A stretch of 64,000 bases of DNA from Flammulina velutipes (Eukaryota; Basidiomycota; Agaricomycetes; Agaricales; Physalacriaceae), in assembly GCA_011800155.1 (NCBI GenBank), contig CM022371.1, positions 2,418,001 through 2,482,000 of the forward strand. Reading direction: 5' to 3'. Made by a program: the position numbers and the translations under genes. Below the pieces are notes generated by a model, which was given only the letters and a program-made list of their open reading frames with translations, was not told where the DNA came from and made no database searches. This document shows positions 12,048 to 22,876 of the stretch, piece after piece (the first letter of the stretch is position 1; every line of letters starts with the position of its first letter).

Positions 12048-12161
12048 GCCTTGTTACGTCCGCCTTGCGATCACAAATACACATTTTGATCAACAACCAC
12101 AACGACGCTTTCCTTGGGCAAGCGTATTACTCTATAACCCGCTCCTAATCACGACTTCAAC

Positions 12162-15100
12162 ATGGTAAGCCTCAAGGCCAACCCCACATAACATGTACTG
12201 ACAGCTGACAGGGTGTCCCGGCACTTTTTCGCTGGTTGAGTAAAAAGTACCCCAGAATCAGTGAGTCCGACGGTCCACATCGCGGAGACCGTAGCTAACT
12301 AGCCCTCAGTTGAACCTGTAATCGAGGACCCAGTGACCGTCAAAACGGACAACGATGAAGAAGTCGAAATTCCTATAAACATGGCCGACACCAATCCCAA
12401 CGGGCAAGAGTTCGACAACCTCTACCTCGACATGAATGGAATCGTCTGTGTATTCCCTTTCTTTATGTGCTCACAATGCTCATCGTTACTAGGTACACCC
12501 GTGTACTCATCCTGAAGGCAAAGTCCGCTACAGCCCTCTCGTCATCCCGTAACATAGCGCTAATCAAACTTCCAGCCGCCTCCCGAAACCGAAGAGGAGA
12601 TGATGGTCGAGATTTTCAAATACACGGAACGCGTCGTGAACATGGTCCGACCTCGTAAATTGTTATTCATGGCTATCGGTGAGCTCCAACCTACTTCCCT
12701 TTCTCCATCTCCTGACCACCCCTAGATGGCGTTGCCCCCCGTGCAAAGATGAATCAGCAACGTTCACGTCGTTTCCGCGCTGCGGCTGAAGCTAAAGACA
12801 AAGAAGAAGCTCGCCAGGAGTCTATACTCATGTGGGAATGTGCGTCTCTTATCCACTTCAACTATGGCATACTCACTACCACTTAGCTATGGGAAAGACG
12901 GTCACCCAAGACGAGAAGGAAAAGAAATCTTGGGATTCTAACGCAATCACGCCTGGAACACCTTTCATGGATCTGCTGGCAGCATCACTTCGCTACTGGG
13001 TCGTGCAAAAAATGAATTCAGACCCCGGATGGAAAAATGTGGGATATCATTATGCGACTTCCTTTCCTCTTGACTGACCTGCCCTTCTAGATTCAAGTCA
13101 TTATCTCAGACGCTTCAGTTCCGGGTGAGGGAGAACATAAGATTATGAGTTATATCCGCTGCCAACGGGTGAACGAGGGACACGATCCCAACACGAAGCA
13201 TGTTATCTATGGTCTGGTATGTCCTCGCTCCCCTCTTCTATTATTTCATCCCGCTAATTGAGTCACAAGGATGCCGATCTAATTATGCTGGCACTAGCTA
13301 CTCACGAGCCTTTCTTCAAAGTTTTACGAGAGGATGTGTTTTCTGACGCGAATTCTACTGGTTGTCGGAAATGTGGCAAAGAGGGCCACTATGCCGCTCA
13401 GTGTCAAGAGACGGATGACGCCGTGCAGCAGCACGCAAAGACTGTTGTGACCGAGCGCAAACCCTTCATTTTCCTCGATGTTTCTACTCTGCGCGAGTAC
13501 CTCGAGGTGGAGCTTGACATCCCCCAAACCACCTTCCCGTTTGAATTCGAAAGAGCTCTAGATGACTGGGTGGTCCTGATCTTCTTTGTTGGCAACGATT
13601 TCCTGCCCCATCTTCCCTCGCTTGAGATCCGTGAAGGCGCTATTGATACTCTGTTGAGAATCTGGAAACAAGAGCTTCCGCGTATGGGTGGTTATCTAAC
13701 GAACCACGGACGCCTTGAGCTTGCCCGTGTGCAGATCATTCTGGAAGGTCTTGCAAAGAGAGAAGATGATATCTTTAAAAGAAGACAAGAAGGTCCGCAT
13801 GAATAATGGCTTGCATGAGGACTTTTGAATGACCGTTTTGCTTTTTAGCCGAAACCCGACAGAACAATAACAAACGGCGGCGGCTTGACAATGATGTATC
13901 TATATCAGGCAATAATGCATCCTCTCGTCACCCTCTTCCCGAGCGCCCGAACGACTTTGCGGCGAAAGCCGACTCGATAGGGTTAGGCGGCCCACAGTCT
14001 GTCGAATCTCTTCAGAATATGCCCGCAGCGCAACAGGCGCTGGCTGGCTCGAACAGCGATGTTGTGCGCAACATCCGTGCGATCCGTATGGCGAATATGA
14101 GTGCGGCGGAAGTCCTAAAAGCCGAGCTGGCTGGGGACACTAAGCCTTCGCACCTGCCCCTCCCCGCGAAACCCACTGTGACGACTGATTTACCGTCTGC
14201 GACGCTGGGTGCGTCCCCGATGAGCACGCTTGTGCGTTCATTAGAGAATCCGTTGAATGCGGATGTTTCGATGAGCTCTGTTGAGGATTTGTCGATGGTT
14301 GTGGATGACCGGAGTGTGAGCTCTGCGGGGACGGGGACGAAGAGGAAACATGAGGATGAGGAAGAGGAAGAGGAGGTTGTGGTGGAAGATGTGGATGCGA
14401 CGATGGATGGTGATGAGGATGAGGCAGAGCCTGCGAAATTGGCACTCAAGGTTAACGCTGATGGGACGGTGGAGCAGGAGGATACTGTCAAGTACGTTCT
14501 TAGTTCCAGGTCCTATGTGATAACTGCTAACTGGTGGCTTAGATTATACGAGCCTGGTTATAAGGACCGATACTACAGGCAGAAATTCGGGAAAGAGCCT
14601 AGTGATGTTGAATTCCGGAAACAGTTGAGTATTATCTTGTCGTTTCGGCGCATGTACTAACTGGTCTAGTGTCGCCAAGTGCTACGTGGAGGGTATGGCG
14701 TGGGTCCTAGCATACTACTACCAAGGAGTGAGTTTTATTTCCATGTTTAGAGGGAGGACAGCTTTGACGATTTCGTAGGCACCTTCGTGGCAGTGGTACT
14801 ATCCATTCCATTTCGCGCCATTTGCGGCGGACTTTTCAGACATCGAAGACCTGGACATCACCTTTGAATTGGGCAACCCGTTTAAGCCATATGAACAGTT
14901 AATGGGTGTCTTCCCCGCTGCAAGGTATATCATGACACTTGAGCGTGCCGGACGTGTTTACTGACGAAATATTGGATAGTCGTGTTCATATTCCTGAGCC
15001 ATTCCACCAACTGATGACGGAAGAAGAATCTCCGATTATTGATTTCTATCCAGAGACGTTCCAGATTGACATGAACGGGAAGAAGATGGCGTGGCAGGGT

Positions 15101-16228
15101 GTTGCACTGCTACCGTTCATCGACCCACCGCGGCTGCTGGAGGCTATGTCGCTGCACTACCCCAAGCTGAGTGAGGCGGAGGTGAAGAGGAACACGTTTG
15201 GGAACAATGTGATATTTGCGTCTGACGAGCATCCGATCTATCCGTTCTATGAGAAGTTGTATGGGAAACGAAAAGAGAAGAAGGTAAAGTCGATTGGTGG
15301 TGGTGGTGTATGCTATGAACTGACCAGTGACTCTTAGCCTGTGGCGTTGGATCCCAAAGCGAGTAAAGGAATCAACGGGAGCGTACTGGCGAATCCTGAC
15401 TGTATTCCCGGATCGACATACTATTCACCATTATCTGGGGATGAGCTGGGCGACATCAAAAACGACTCGTCGCTGTCTGTGCTTTACTTTTTCCCAGAGC
15501 AGATTACGCCACATCGGTCGGTACTGCTGCCTGGTGTGAAGCGACCTGCGCGGGTGTTGCAGGCGCAGGATTTGGAGCATGCGCGGTCTGGTGGACGGGG
15601 GAGGGGACGAGGCGGAGGGAGGGGGAACTTCAATCAGTACCAGGACAGGCCACGGGATCCGTTCCACGCAAACTTGCGGGGAGGCGGGGATCGGGGCTTT
15701 GGACGTGGAGGGGGTGGAGGCGGAGGGAATGGGAGAGGACGTGGGAATTACGCGCCGGCGTCGTACAACCCGCCGCAGAGGAATAACTACAATCCTGGCG
15801 GGCCGCCGCCTCCGCAGCAGTATGGAGGTGGAGGTGGAGGGTATGGTGCACCTGCGCCTGCACCGGTGGCGGTGTATGGTGGAGGTGGGGACTATGGAGG
15901 GGGCGGTGGGTATGGCAATGCAGGGGGCGCATACGGAGGCTACGGCGGGCAGGGGGCTCCCAGAGGAGCACCGCGAGGGGGTGGGGGATATGGCGGTGGA
16001 CGTGGCGCATACGGCGGAGGAGCCGGAGGATATGGCGGATATGGACAGGCACAGGCGGGATACAACGCTCCCCCTGGTGGGTACGGTGCGCCACCTGCCC
16101 ATTCCGGATATGGAGGACCACCCGCTCGGGGAGGCTATGGCGGCTACGGACAGCCCCCTCCAGATCCTCAATTCAACAGAGGTCGCGGAACATACAACAA
16201 TAACCGTGGCGGCGGTCGTGGATGGTAG
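12162..16228 (+). CDS. RAT1: Nuclear 5'-3' exoribonuclease Rat1/Xrn2
   Basis: Degrades 5'-monophosphate RNA in the nucleus (rRNA trimming, torpedo termination). Fifteen exons: 12162-12164, 12212-12260, 12310-12443, 12493-12522, 12576-12678, 12726-12839, 12887-13038, 13091-13216, 13270-13792, 13849-14491, 14543-14623, 14670-14727, 14779-14924, 14980-15283 and 15338-16228. They total 3357 nt, 1118 aa. [53 protein letters not shown] and [18 protein letters not shown] are the catalytic XRN blocks with the acidic metal ligands. A CCHC knuckle ([14 protein letters not shown]) marks Rat1 rather than Xrn1. The C-terminal ~220 residues are an RGG/GYGG-rich tail. The coding part of exon 1 is only the ATG. 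The convergent MPO1 stop is 69 bp away. Confidence 0.97.
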
Positions 16229-16297
16229 TATCATATGTAGAACAATCCATTTGTGTACATTTGTACCTCGTATTACAAGTAATTCGCATCTGAACCT

Positions 16298-17105
16298 TTA
16301 CTGCTTCTTCGCCTCGTTCGCACGCCTCTTCTCTCCGTCCGCCTTTCGAATCTTGGTCACCTCTTTCCCAATCTCGTTCTTGATCCTCTTGTGATCCTCT
16401 GGTTTGTAACCCAGTTTGTACAGAACCTCCAGGTGCACAAAGAACGGAGCGAGGACGACGGCTGCACAGCAACATAAGTGTAAGCTTAACCGCGGGGATC
16501 AACGACCTACCACCCAAGAGGTTATCAAGTAGAGCCGGAGCCCTCTTCTCCGCTGCGCCATGTCCGATGAATTGGACGATCCACGAGGCGGCGTGCAAAG
16601 CCCCGGCTACCGCCATATGGTCAGCCCGGTGCGAGAACTTCATAGCCGTTAGTACGATAGTTGTCATAACCGGTGTGTAGATCAGCTGATGTACGACAAT
16701 CAGAAGAGAGCACAAGGTTGGGGAGGAGGACCTACAGCAGCGAGCGGCTCCAGCGCGTAGTAGTACGACAGGAAGAGCCCGGCAGTGATAGTCGCAAAGT
16801 TCAGGTCGAAGGCTAGGTAGTCGTTGATGGCGATGTGCACGGAAGGCAGGATATCGTGTGGGATGGAGCTGCCCATTACTAGGCCGGTCCTACGTGGTAT
16901 TTTAGTTCGGGGAAATATAGAGGCGTGCGTATCCATGCGTACCATAGCAATATGGGCACGAAGATAATGTGGATGGCTACATTGACGGGGTGCGTATGAT
17001 ACGCGCCGTAGAACGTGAACTGTAATCATGGCTTCTATCAACTAATCCCAAAGCAGAGGGTGAGCAACCCACCTGCTTATCAATGTCAAAGAGACCGCCT
17101 GGCAT
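16298..17105 (-). CDS. MPO1: Mpo1-type 2-hydroxy fatty acid dioxygenase (DUF962 family)
   Basis: ER membrane enzyme. Yeast Mpo1 removes one carbon from 2-hydroxy fatty acids derived from phytosphingosine breakdown. Exons are 17105-17073, 17019-16943, 16889-16736, 16685-16511 and 16461-16298 (603 nt, 200 aa). Family blocks visible: FYGAYHTHPVNVAIHIIFVP with the conserved histidines, then TGLVMGSS, a transmembrane stretch (FATITAGLFLSYYYALEPLA), MKFSHRADHM, and HAASWIVQFIGHGAAEKRAP, which has the second His group. The C-terminus is lysine-rich. Length equals the fungal family. It is divergent from SEC22 (180 bp) and convergent with RAT1. Confidence 0.92.
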
Positions 17106-17228
17106 CGTTATTCGTAGTGGTGGTGGTAGAGAATCAAGAGTGTTTCCAGACCGGGTCCGGGGCCATCTCAATCTGGGGTATACAATTTGATTTCTGATCG
17201 ACAGGTCAGCGCCACACAGAACCAAATA

Positions 17229-17242
17229 TGACGTGGCACGTG
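17229..17242. promoter_or_regulatory. UPRE-like TGACGTGG fused to CACGTG between MPO1 and SEC22
   Basis: TGACGTGG at 17229-17236 is followed directly by CACGTG at 17237-17242, 45 bp upstream of the SEC22 ATG. TGACGTG is the core of the unfolded-protein-response element bound by Hac1/XBP1-type bZIP factors. Both flanking genes encode ER membrane proteins. Site identity is by motif only. Confidence 0.35.
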
Positions 17243-17285
17243 CTTTCTCCATCCTTCGTGTCACTCTCACTCTATTCAATTCCAA

Positions 17286-18135
17286 ATGGTCCGTTCAACG
17301 ATTATAGTTCGAGTCTCGGACTCGTTACCGCTGGCGGCAAGCGTAGACGACGAACAGGTGCGCTTGTTTGCTTCCTTTGTCTCGAAACCACTGACAGCTG
17401 TTGTCAAAAGACAGAACAAACGCTCCAAGAGCACAAACAGCAGTCCAAACTCATATGTCGGCGAATATCGCTAAACAGTGAACCGCGCTGCTCTATTGAG
17501 AGTGGGGCGTATACCCTTCAGTACGTCTACATCTGGCCCGGGCTCACAGGGTGTTTGAATGCATGATACAGCTACCTGATATCCGAAAATGTTATATTCC
17601 TAACGATAGCAGACAAGTCGTACCCCCGCAAGCTCGCGTTCTCGTTCCTCGACGAGCTGAGCAAGGAGTTTAGCTTGACCTACGGGGCAAAGGTGGAGCA
17701 GGCGCGCAAGCCGTATGCCTTTGTCGGGTTTGGTGCGTCTCTTCACGGGTTTTGGGCGTTCGACGCTGAATGTGTTGACAGATACGTTCATGAGCAAGAC
17801 GGCACGGCTGTACCAGGACACACGGACCGCAGCGTCTGGGATGGACAAGCTGAACGACGACTTGCAGGACGTTACGCGGATCATGACCAAGAATATGGAG
17901 GAACTTTTGTGGCGTGGGGATTCGTTGGACCGTGCGTTTCTTTTGACCTCTTGTTTGGTGCATTTCCAACATTTTGACAGGAATGTCGCACCTGTCGACG
18001 TCGCTTCGCTCGGAATCGGAAAAGTACAGAAAAGCAGCGCGCAAAGTGAACATTGACGCGATGATACGGCAGTACGCGCCTCTGGGAGCGGTAGCGTTTA
18101 TGATACTGGTGATATTATTCTGGAAGTTTTGGTAG
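17286..18135 (+). CDS. SEC22: R-SNARE Sec22
   Basis: Vesicle SNARE for transport between ER and Golgi. Exons are 17286-17357, 17411-17520, 17572-17732, 17782-17931 and 17981-18135 (648 nt, 215 aa). The longin domain starts MVRSTIIVRVSDSLPLAAS and contains SYPRKLAFSFLDELSKEF and RKPYAFVGFDTFMSKTARLY. The SNARE helix is MDKLNDDLQDVTRIMTKNME with the zero-layer arginine in DVTRIM. It ends in a tail anchor, LGAVAFMILVIILFWKFW. Length and layout match the family exactly. A UPRE-like motif sits just upstream. Confidence 0.96.
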
Positions 18136-18289
18136 CCTGGATGTAGCTATTCTGCACTATTACAGGTCACGAGACTGAAGATAACGCGATCGAAGGGCTT
18201 TGGGAAACATTGCCAAAGGTTGACGGGTCGTTGGGGGCACGTTGCAGCCTCGTTGTGATTTTGGATAAGGCCACTTTGTTCTTTCCATC

Positions 18290-20516
18290 ATGTATCGCGC
18301 TGCATCACCTTACAGAGCGCCTTCGCCGTATCGAGCAGCGTCGCCGTATCATGGGCAGCAACAGCCTTTGTATGGGCATGGACAGCAACAGCAACAGCAA
18401 CAACCGTCTGTGTATGGACCACCAGTTCAGCAGGCTGGATATGGACATGGGCAAGTACAACCGCCCTCATCGCCGTACGGGCATCCGGGAGCGTCGCCCT
18501 ACCAGTCCTCGATGGCACTGCAGAACCTGCCTGGGAACGAGACGATCCCCGCGCCGGGATCGATAACGTACACGACGACGACGACGCCCGATGGGCGGAT
18601 CACGTACCATCCTTTCAAGTAGGTCCATGCGCATGTTGATCTGGGGTGATTGACTGATCGATTTTGATTAGAGCGGTATCAGCTAGGTATGTATATTGGT
18701 TTCTCAGAGTGGAGGACGATGGCTGATGGGTTTTTGTTAGTTATAAGACGCCGAATGGGATCGTGTCAGGGATCCAGTGGGTGCCAGCGGAGGCTACACA
18801 TGTGTTTCCTGCGGGGGCGCAGCCTGCGAGCGAAGTGAGTTTATCGGTTCAACAAGGCTGTTGGATGCTAATGGATATGGGGCTAGGAATTTACGCAATC
18901 GTGGCAGCGGGGTACGCTTTCCACGGGTGATCCAAGACAGACCAAAGACTGGTGAGTGAGGGCGCTGGTGGGGTTAAATTGACTTATATCTGTTCAGGCA
19001 AAAGACAGAAGAGAAGCGCCGTCGAAGGGAAGAGAAAGAGTCCGCGAAACTGCTGCGTGAGAAGAGGCGCGAGGAGGAAGAGCTGCGGTACGCGCGCGAG
19101 GCAGACCATGGGGCACGTGAGCGACGCAAGAGCTTCAACGCCGGCGCGCCAGGATCGATCGGGTTCCCGTCGTCGCCGTATGGCCAACCCACGGGATATC
19201 CCGGTGAAGGCGTCGGGGGCGGAGTGTACGGCGCGACAGCGGGCTACGCAGGCTCCGGCCCATACTCGCGCGAGCGCAAGATGAGCACGGGTCACGGACT
19301 AGCTGACCAATTCTCCGGACTGGACATTGAGCCTGGGACGCGCCAGCGCAAGTACAGCCAGCACGAGAGCGCTGCGGAGCGTGCGCGCAAGCTGAGCGGG
19401 AACTTTGGCGGGACGGGGACGCCGTACCAGACGGCGGGATCTGCGGGGAGCGGATACGCGCCTGCGACGGGGCCGTATGGGGGCGGCGGGACGCAAAGGG
19501 CGTACTCGACGGGCGGGTACCCTGGTGGGGCGTCGCCGAATATTAGGCCTGCTGACCTTGCGTATCCGTCGTCGACGACGCCGTCGTACGGGTACGGTAC
19601 GGCGCTGGAAGCTGCGCGATCCCGGGCAACGACGCCCATCCCTGGCGTGCATTCGATGGGCGGTGCGTCCCCGCGCGTCCCGGACATGCAGTCCTTCCCC
19701 GGCGAGCAGCAGCAACTAGCAGCCCCTGAAGGGTTCTCGCGCCCGCTGAGCGCAGCCCATACGTACCCGCCCTTTGAACCCATCAAGATCCAGAACATGG
19801 ACAGCTTCCTGGACCACATCCCGCGCATGCCAGCTGTGCTTACGCCACACGATGTGTACATTGAAGACTGGTCGCGGTTCGTGCAGGACTTGTCGCTGGC
19901 GTGGGCGGGCAGGTTGCCTGTTCCTGCGATGAACAGCGGGCACAAGCCGAAGCGGTCGACGTTGTCTGGGGACTTGATTGAGCTGTGGAACTCGTCGTTC
20001 TTCCTTCCGCGTGGCGTTGAGGCTATTCTGTACAAAGGGCGGGAGAGGCGCACTGGGAATCTAACTGGAACTGTTGATCTGCCTCTGTCTTTGTACGATG
20101 ATGACGACGAGAGCGACGATTCGTCGACGACTGACTCTGAGGAGGACTCTGATGCGGGTGCTGAAAAGTACGAGACGACTGGACCGGGGTATGGGTTGTA
20201 CGGGGGGCGGCCTGAGCTTGCGGAGGCGAAGAGGCGGCGGCGGGATGCGCAGATGGAGAGGAGGAGGAAGCGCAAGGAGAAGAAGATTAGGCGCAAGGCC
20301 AAGGCACGCGCAAAGGCATACTCTCTCGTCTTTATCACTGTCTCTCCTGGTGGCGGCGGCGGAGGGATGATGATGGGAGGTGGGTCGCCGATGCCTGGGT
20401 CGATGCCGATGCCGTCGGTGCAGGGAATGGGAATGGTCGGCAGCATGCACGGAGGTCACGCGGGTAGTGGAATTGGCATGCCTGGTGGCATTGGAGGTAT
20501 TGGGGGCGGATACTAA
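18290..20516 (+). CDS. Unrecognised Gly/Tyr/Gln-rich protein with a conserved-looking central block
   Basis: Function unknown. Exons are 18290-18618, 18672-18686 (15 nt), 18741-18834, 18887-18951 and 18998-20516 (2022 nt, 673 aa). The N-terminus has repeated YRAASPYR-type units and a poly-Gln run. A strongly charged helix follows (KTEEKRRRREEKESAKLLRE), then Gly/Ser/Tyr-rich disorder. A 130-residue block looks folded: PPFEPIKIQNMDSFLDHIPR, TPHDVYIEDWSRFVQDLSLA, and LIELWNSSFFLPRGVEAILY. An acidic stretch (DDDDESDDSSTTDSEEDSD) and a basic RRKRKEKKIRRKAKARAKA segment follow, then a Gly/Met-rich tail. No signal peptide or membrane span is evident. Possibly an RNA- or condensate-associated protein by composition; that is only inference. 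Confidence 0.8.
18382..18404 (+). repeat. CAG/CAA trinucleotide run encoding poly-Gln
   Basis: Short imperfect CAG-CAA repeat inside the first exon of the gene at 18290; it gives seven consecutive Gln. Mixed CAG/CAA codons make it less prone to slippage than a pure run. Confidence 0.7.
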
Positions 20517-20581
20517 TAATTTATGGATAGAACAATATGCTACGAAAACTGTATGTATACCACCGAACAAAGTCCTCCTTT

Positions 20582-21446
20582 TTATATACTGAGAAGCCGA
20601 TAAGTCTGCAGCATAGAGGCGGCATGCGCTGCCTGGCCAGGTGTAAACTCGGACATGCAGCTGTCGTATGTATAGTCCATAAAGTTGTCTGCGCGCTTCG
20701 ATATTAGTGTGGGTGAATGGGAAACAAGTAGGGTACTGACGGATAGGATCGACCCCGCCACCTGGACACGAGTCTTTGCCCTCTGGACAGCCATAGTTGG
20801 GCTGCGCCTCTGGCGGGGTATCGTCAACTGCATCGCCCGAGCCCGTACACCCGCCCTGAAAGGTATGGTACAACCCCACCCAATGGCCCACCTCGTGCGT
20901 GAGCGTCTGGCCCAAATCATAATTCTTTGTCGTTCCACCAGGAACGGACGAGTAGAGCATCACGACACCATCGTCCAGTGGCGCACTATCATAGTTGCTC
21001 GGGAACGTGGCGTATCCCAGCAAACCCTCGCCCGAGCCGGACTTGAACCCGACAGAGTACACGTTGAGGTCCGCACGTCCGCCGATGCGCAGCGCCGTCT
21101 TCATGGCCGTCTGTGTGGCGGAATTTGGACCCGCGGAGGCAAACCAGGTCGGGTTGATGGTGCGGTCGGTGGAGGCGAGGACCCAGGCGATGGGGACTGT
21201 GAGAAAGGCAGCGTTCATAACAGCGACGGACTCGTCGATCTGCCAATCGGGGACCCACCCGCCGGCCAACGTCGTGTTGGCTGCGATCACGTGCCAGTGC
21301 ACGTTGATCGGTGTGGCGGGCAGCGACACTGCCACTGCGTTCGCTGCAAAGTGGGCTTCGGCAGCGCGCTGGTCGGACGGGCTGATGAACGTCCCGCAGG
21401 AGCGAGAGTAGACGAGGGTAACGAATGCTAGCAGGAGGGAAAGCAT
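20582..21446 (-). CDS. Secreted pappalysin-like metalloprotease, copy 1
   Basis: Extracellular zinc endopeptidase of the M43B (pappalysin/cytophagalysin) type. Exons are 21446-20741 and 20688-20582 (813 nt, 270 aa). A signal peptide is evident (MLSLLLAFVTLVYSRS). The zinc site is [11 protein letters not shown] (HExxHxxGxxH). The Met-turn MDYT follows across the single intron. PGGGVDPI and TPGQAAHAASML complete the family pattern, with paired cysteines in GGCTGSG and YGCPEGKDSCPGG. Copies 2 and 3 (32-35 kb) have four introns, and this copy keeps only the last, at the same position and phase. It begins 63 bp after the dUTPase stop codon on the same strand. Confidence 0.92.
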
Positions 21447-21509
21447 GTTGAGAGTGTGGCAGAAGAATTCACTGTTATATTGACCCTCGGATGAATGGCG
21501 GTAGTCTAT

Positions 21510-22041
21510 CTACAATCCAGCGTGCCCACCCGTTGACCCAAATCCTCCTGCGCCACGGATCGTCTCGTCCAGATCCTATACACGCGTCAGTACGTCGTAT
21601 ACAAACAGTCGAGGCACGCACATCAACCTCGAGGACCTCGGGCGTCGATATCTTTTCGACGATAAGCTGGGCGATGCGGTCGCCCTGTTTAACCTCAAAG
21701 TCCTTGTCGCCGTGGTTGAAGAGGAGGACAAAGAGGGTGCCACGGTAGTCGGGGTCGACGACGCCTGCGCCTGTTGCGATCATGAATTTTGCTGCGAGGC
21801 CTGAGCGGGGCGCGACGCGACCGTAGTGGCCTGGGGGGATGGCGAGCGACAGCTGGGTGTCGATGGCTGCGGACTGGTGGGAAGCAATAACACGCGTCTC
21901 TGCGCTGTACAGGTCGTACCCCGCTGCGAGCGCAGATCCGCGCGTGGGCAGCGTGGCACGGTCAGATAGGCGTTTAATGAGCAGCTTGTCAGAGATGGGA
22001 GTAGACATTTTGCGTTTCTTTGGTGGAGGGGAACCGCTCAT
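21510..22041 (-). CDS. DUT1: dUTP pyrophosphatase (trimeric dUTPase)
   Basis: Hydrolyses dUTP to dUMP, keeping uracil out of DNA. Exons are 22041-21622 and 21575-21510 (486 nt, 161 aa). The five trimeric dUTPase motifs are visible in order: [10 protein letters not shown] (1), PRSGLA (2), [19 protein letters not shown] (3), [12 protein letters not shown] (4) and the Gly-rich C-terminal arm [10 protein letters not shown] (5). Motif 5 lies in the second exon, so splicing is needed for the active enzyme. A basic PPKKKRK-like start (PPPKKRK) may be a nuclear signal. The start is 75 bp from the divergent start of a protein with a PCNA-box-like end. Confidence 0.96.
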
Positions 22042-22116
22042 AAGTAACAATGGTGAAAGGACAAGTTGAAGTAGCGTGTCATCTCCGATTGAAACTCCGA
22101 TGGGCTGTCTCTGACC

Positions 22117-22837
22117 ATGACTGACATGCGCATTACCAGTTTCTTTCAAAAGGTGGACAAGCGGAAACGGGAGGACAACAAGGCAGCGCCGAGGAAAAAG
22201 GCGCGCCCTGCGTTGCTGGGCAATTTGCGGGGAAACACGCCTAGTTTGGCGGAGAGCGCGTATTTGACGCCACAGTCGGTCAAGGCAAAGAAGAGGGTGC
22301 CATCGCCAGAGACGCCCACGCCAGTACGTGTAGCATCGCCCATGCGCGCGCCGTGCACGCCACTGCGACGGCACACGCTGCCCGCCATCCGGTCACCGTC
22401 TGTCGTGCCGTCGTCGCAGCAAACGCAGGACGGGCTGTGGCCGTGGACGTCGAGCGAAGTAGTGCCGACCTCGCAGAGCGACGAGGTCGAAGTGCTGTTG
22501 GCGGACAGAGAGGCAAAGAACAAGTTGGACTGGGAGGTGCCGGATTCACAAATGTACGCGTCGAACCTATCTATATATATTGAACTGACGCGTCTGCAGC
22601 CAGCCAGAGTCGTCGCAAACGCAGTCTGACCCGGATTACAGCCAGTGCTCGTTTTCGACGAACCCCGCGGACCGGCCGCCACTGACGCAGACGACGGAGA
22701 GCGATCCCGACTACGATACATACGACTTTGGGACGGACCCCGCTGATCGACCGGCATGGAACAATGAAGAGGAAGAGGACAGCGCGGTGCGAGAGTTCCG
22801 AGATATGTTTGGCAGTCTGCCCGAGTCACTTTTATAA
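22117..22837 (+). CDS. Small protein with PCNA-interacting-box-like N-terminus and twin PDY-PADRP repeats
   Basis: Not recognised as a named family. Exons are 22117-22553 and 22600-22837 (675 nt, 224 aa). Residues 4-11, MRITSFFQ, resemble a PCNA-interacting box (IxxFF core) followed by basic residues, as usual for such boxes, but the leading Gln is missing. The middle is basic and Ser/Pro-rich ([19 protein letters not shown]) with TP sites. VPSSQQTQ and [11 protein letters not shown] are Ser-Gln clusters that could be checkpoint-kinase sites. The C-terminus has two copies of a motif: [18 protein letters not shown] and [18 protein letters not shown]. It ends [14 protein letters not shown]. Divergent from dUTPase over 75 bp, so a DNA-replication role is plausible inference. 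The next gene starts 39 bp after its stop. Confidence 0.75.
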
Positions 22838-22876
22838 TCTTGATAAGGAAATACGATCTTTGCTATCACCATCATC

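Noticed and set aside
15431..16394. Long frames on both strands over the RAT1 tail
   Set aside because: Shadows of the GC-rich GYGG/RGG-coding exon; the RAT1 frame is fixed by the exon chain and the stop at 16226.
19292..20446. 384-aa open frame on the minus strand
   Set aside because: Exactly antisense to the Gly/Pro-rich plus-strand gene at 18290; its composition is the complement of low-complexity codons and no motif is seen.
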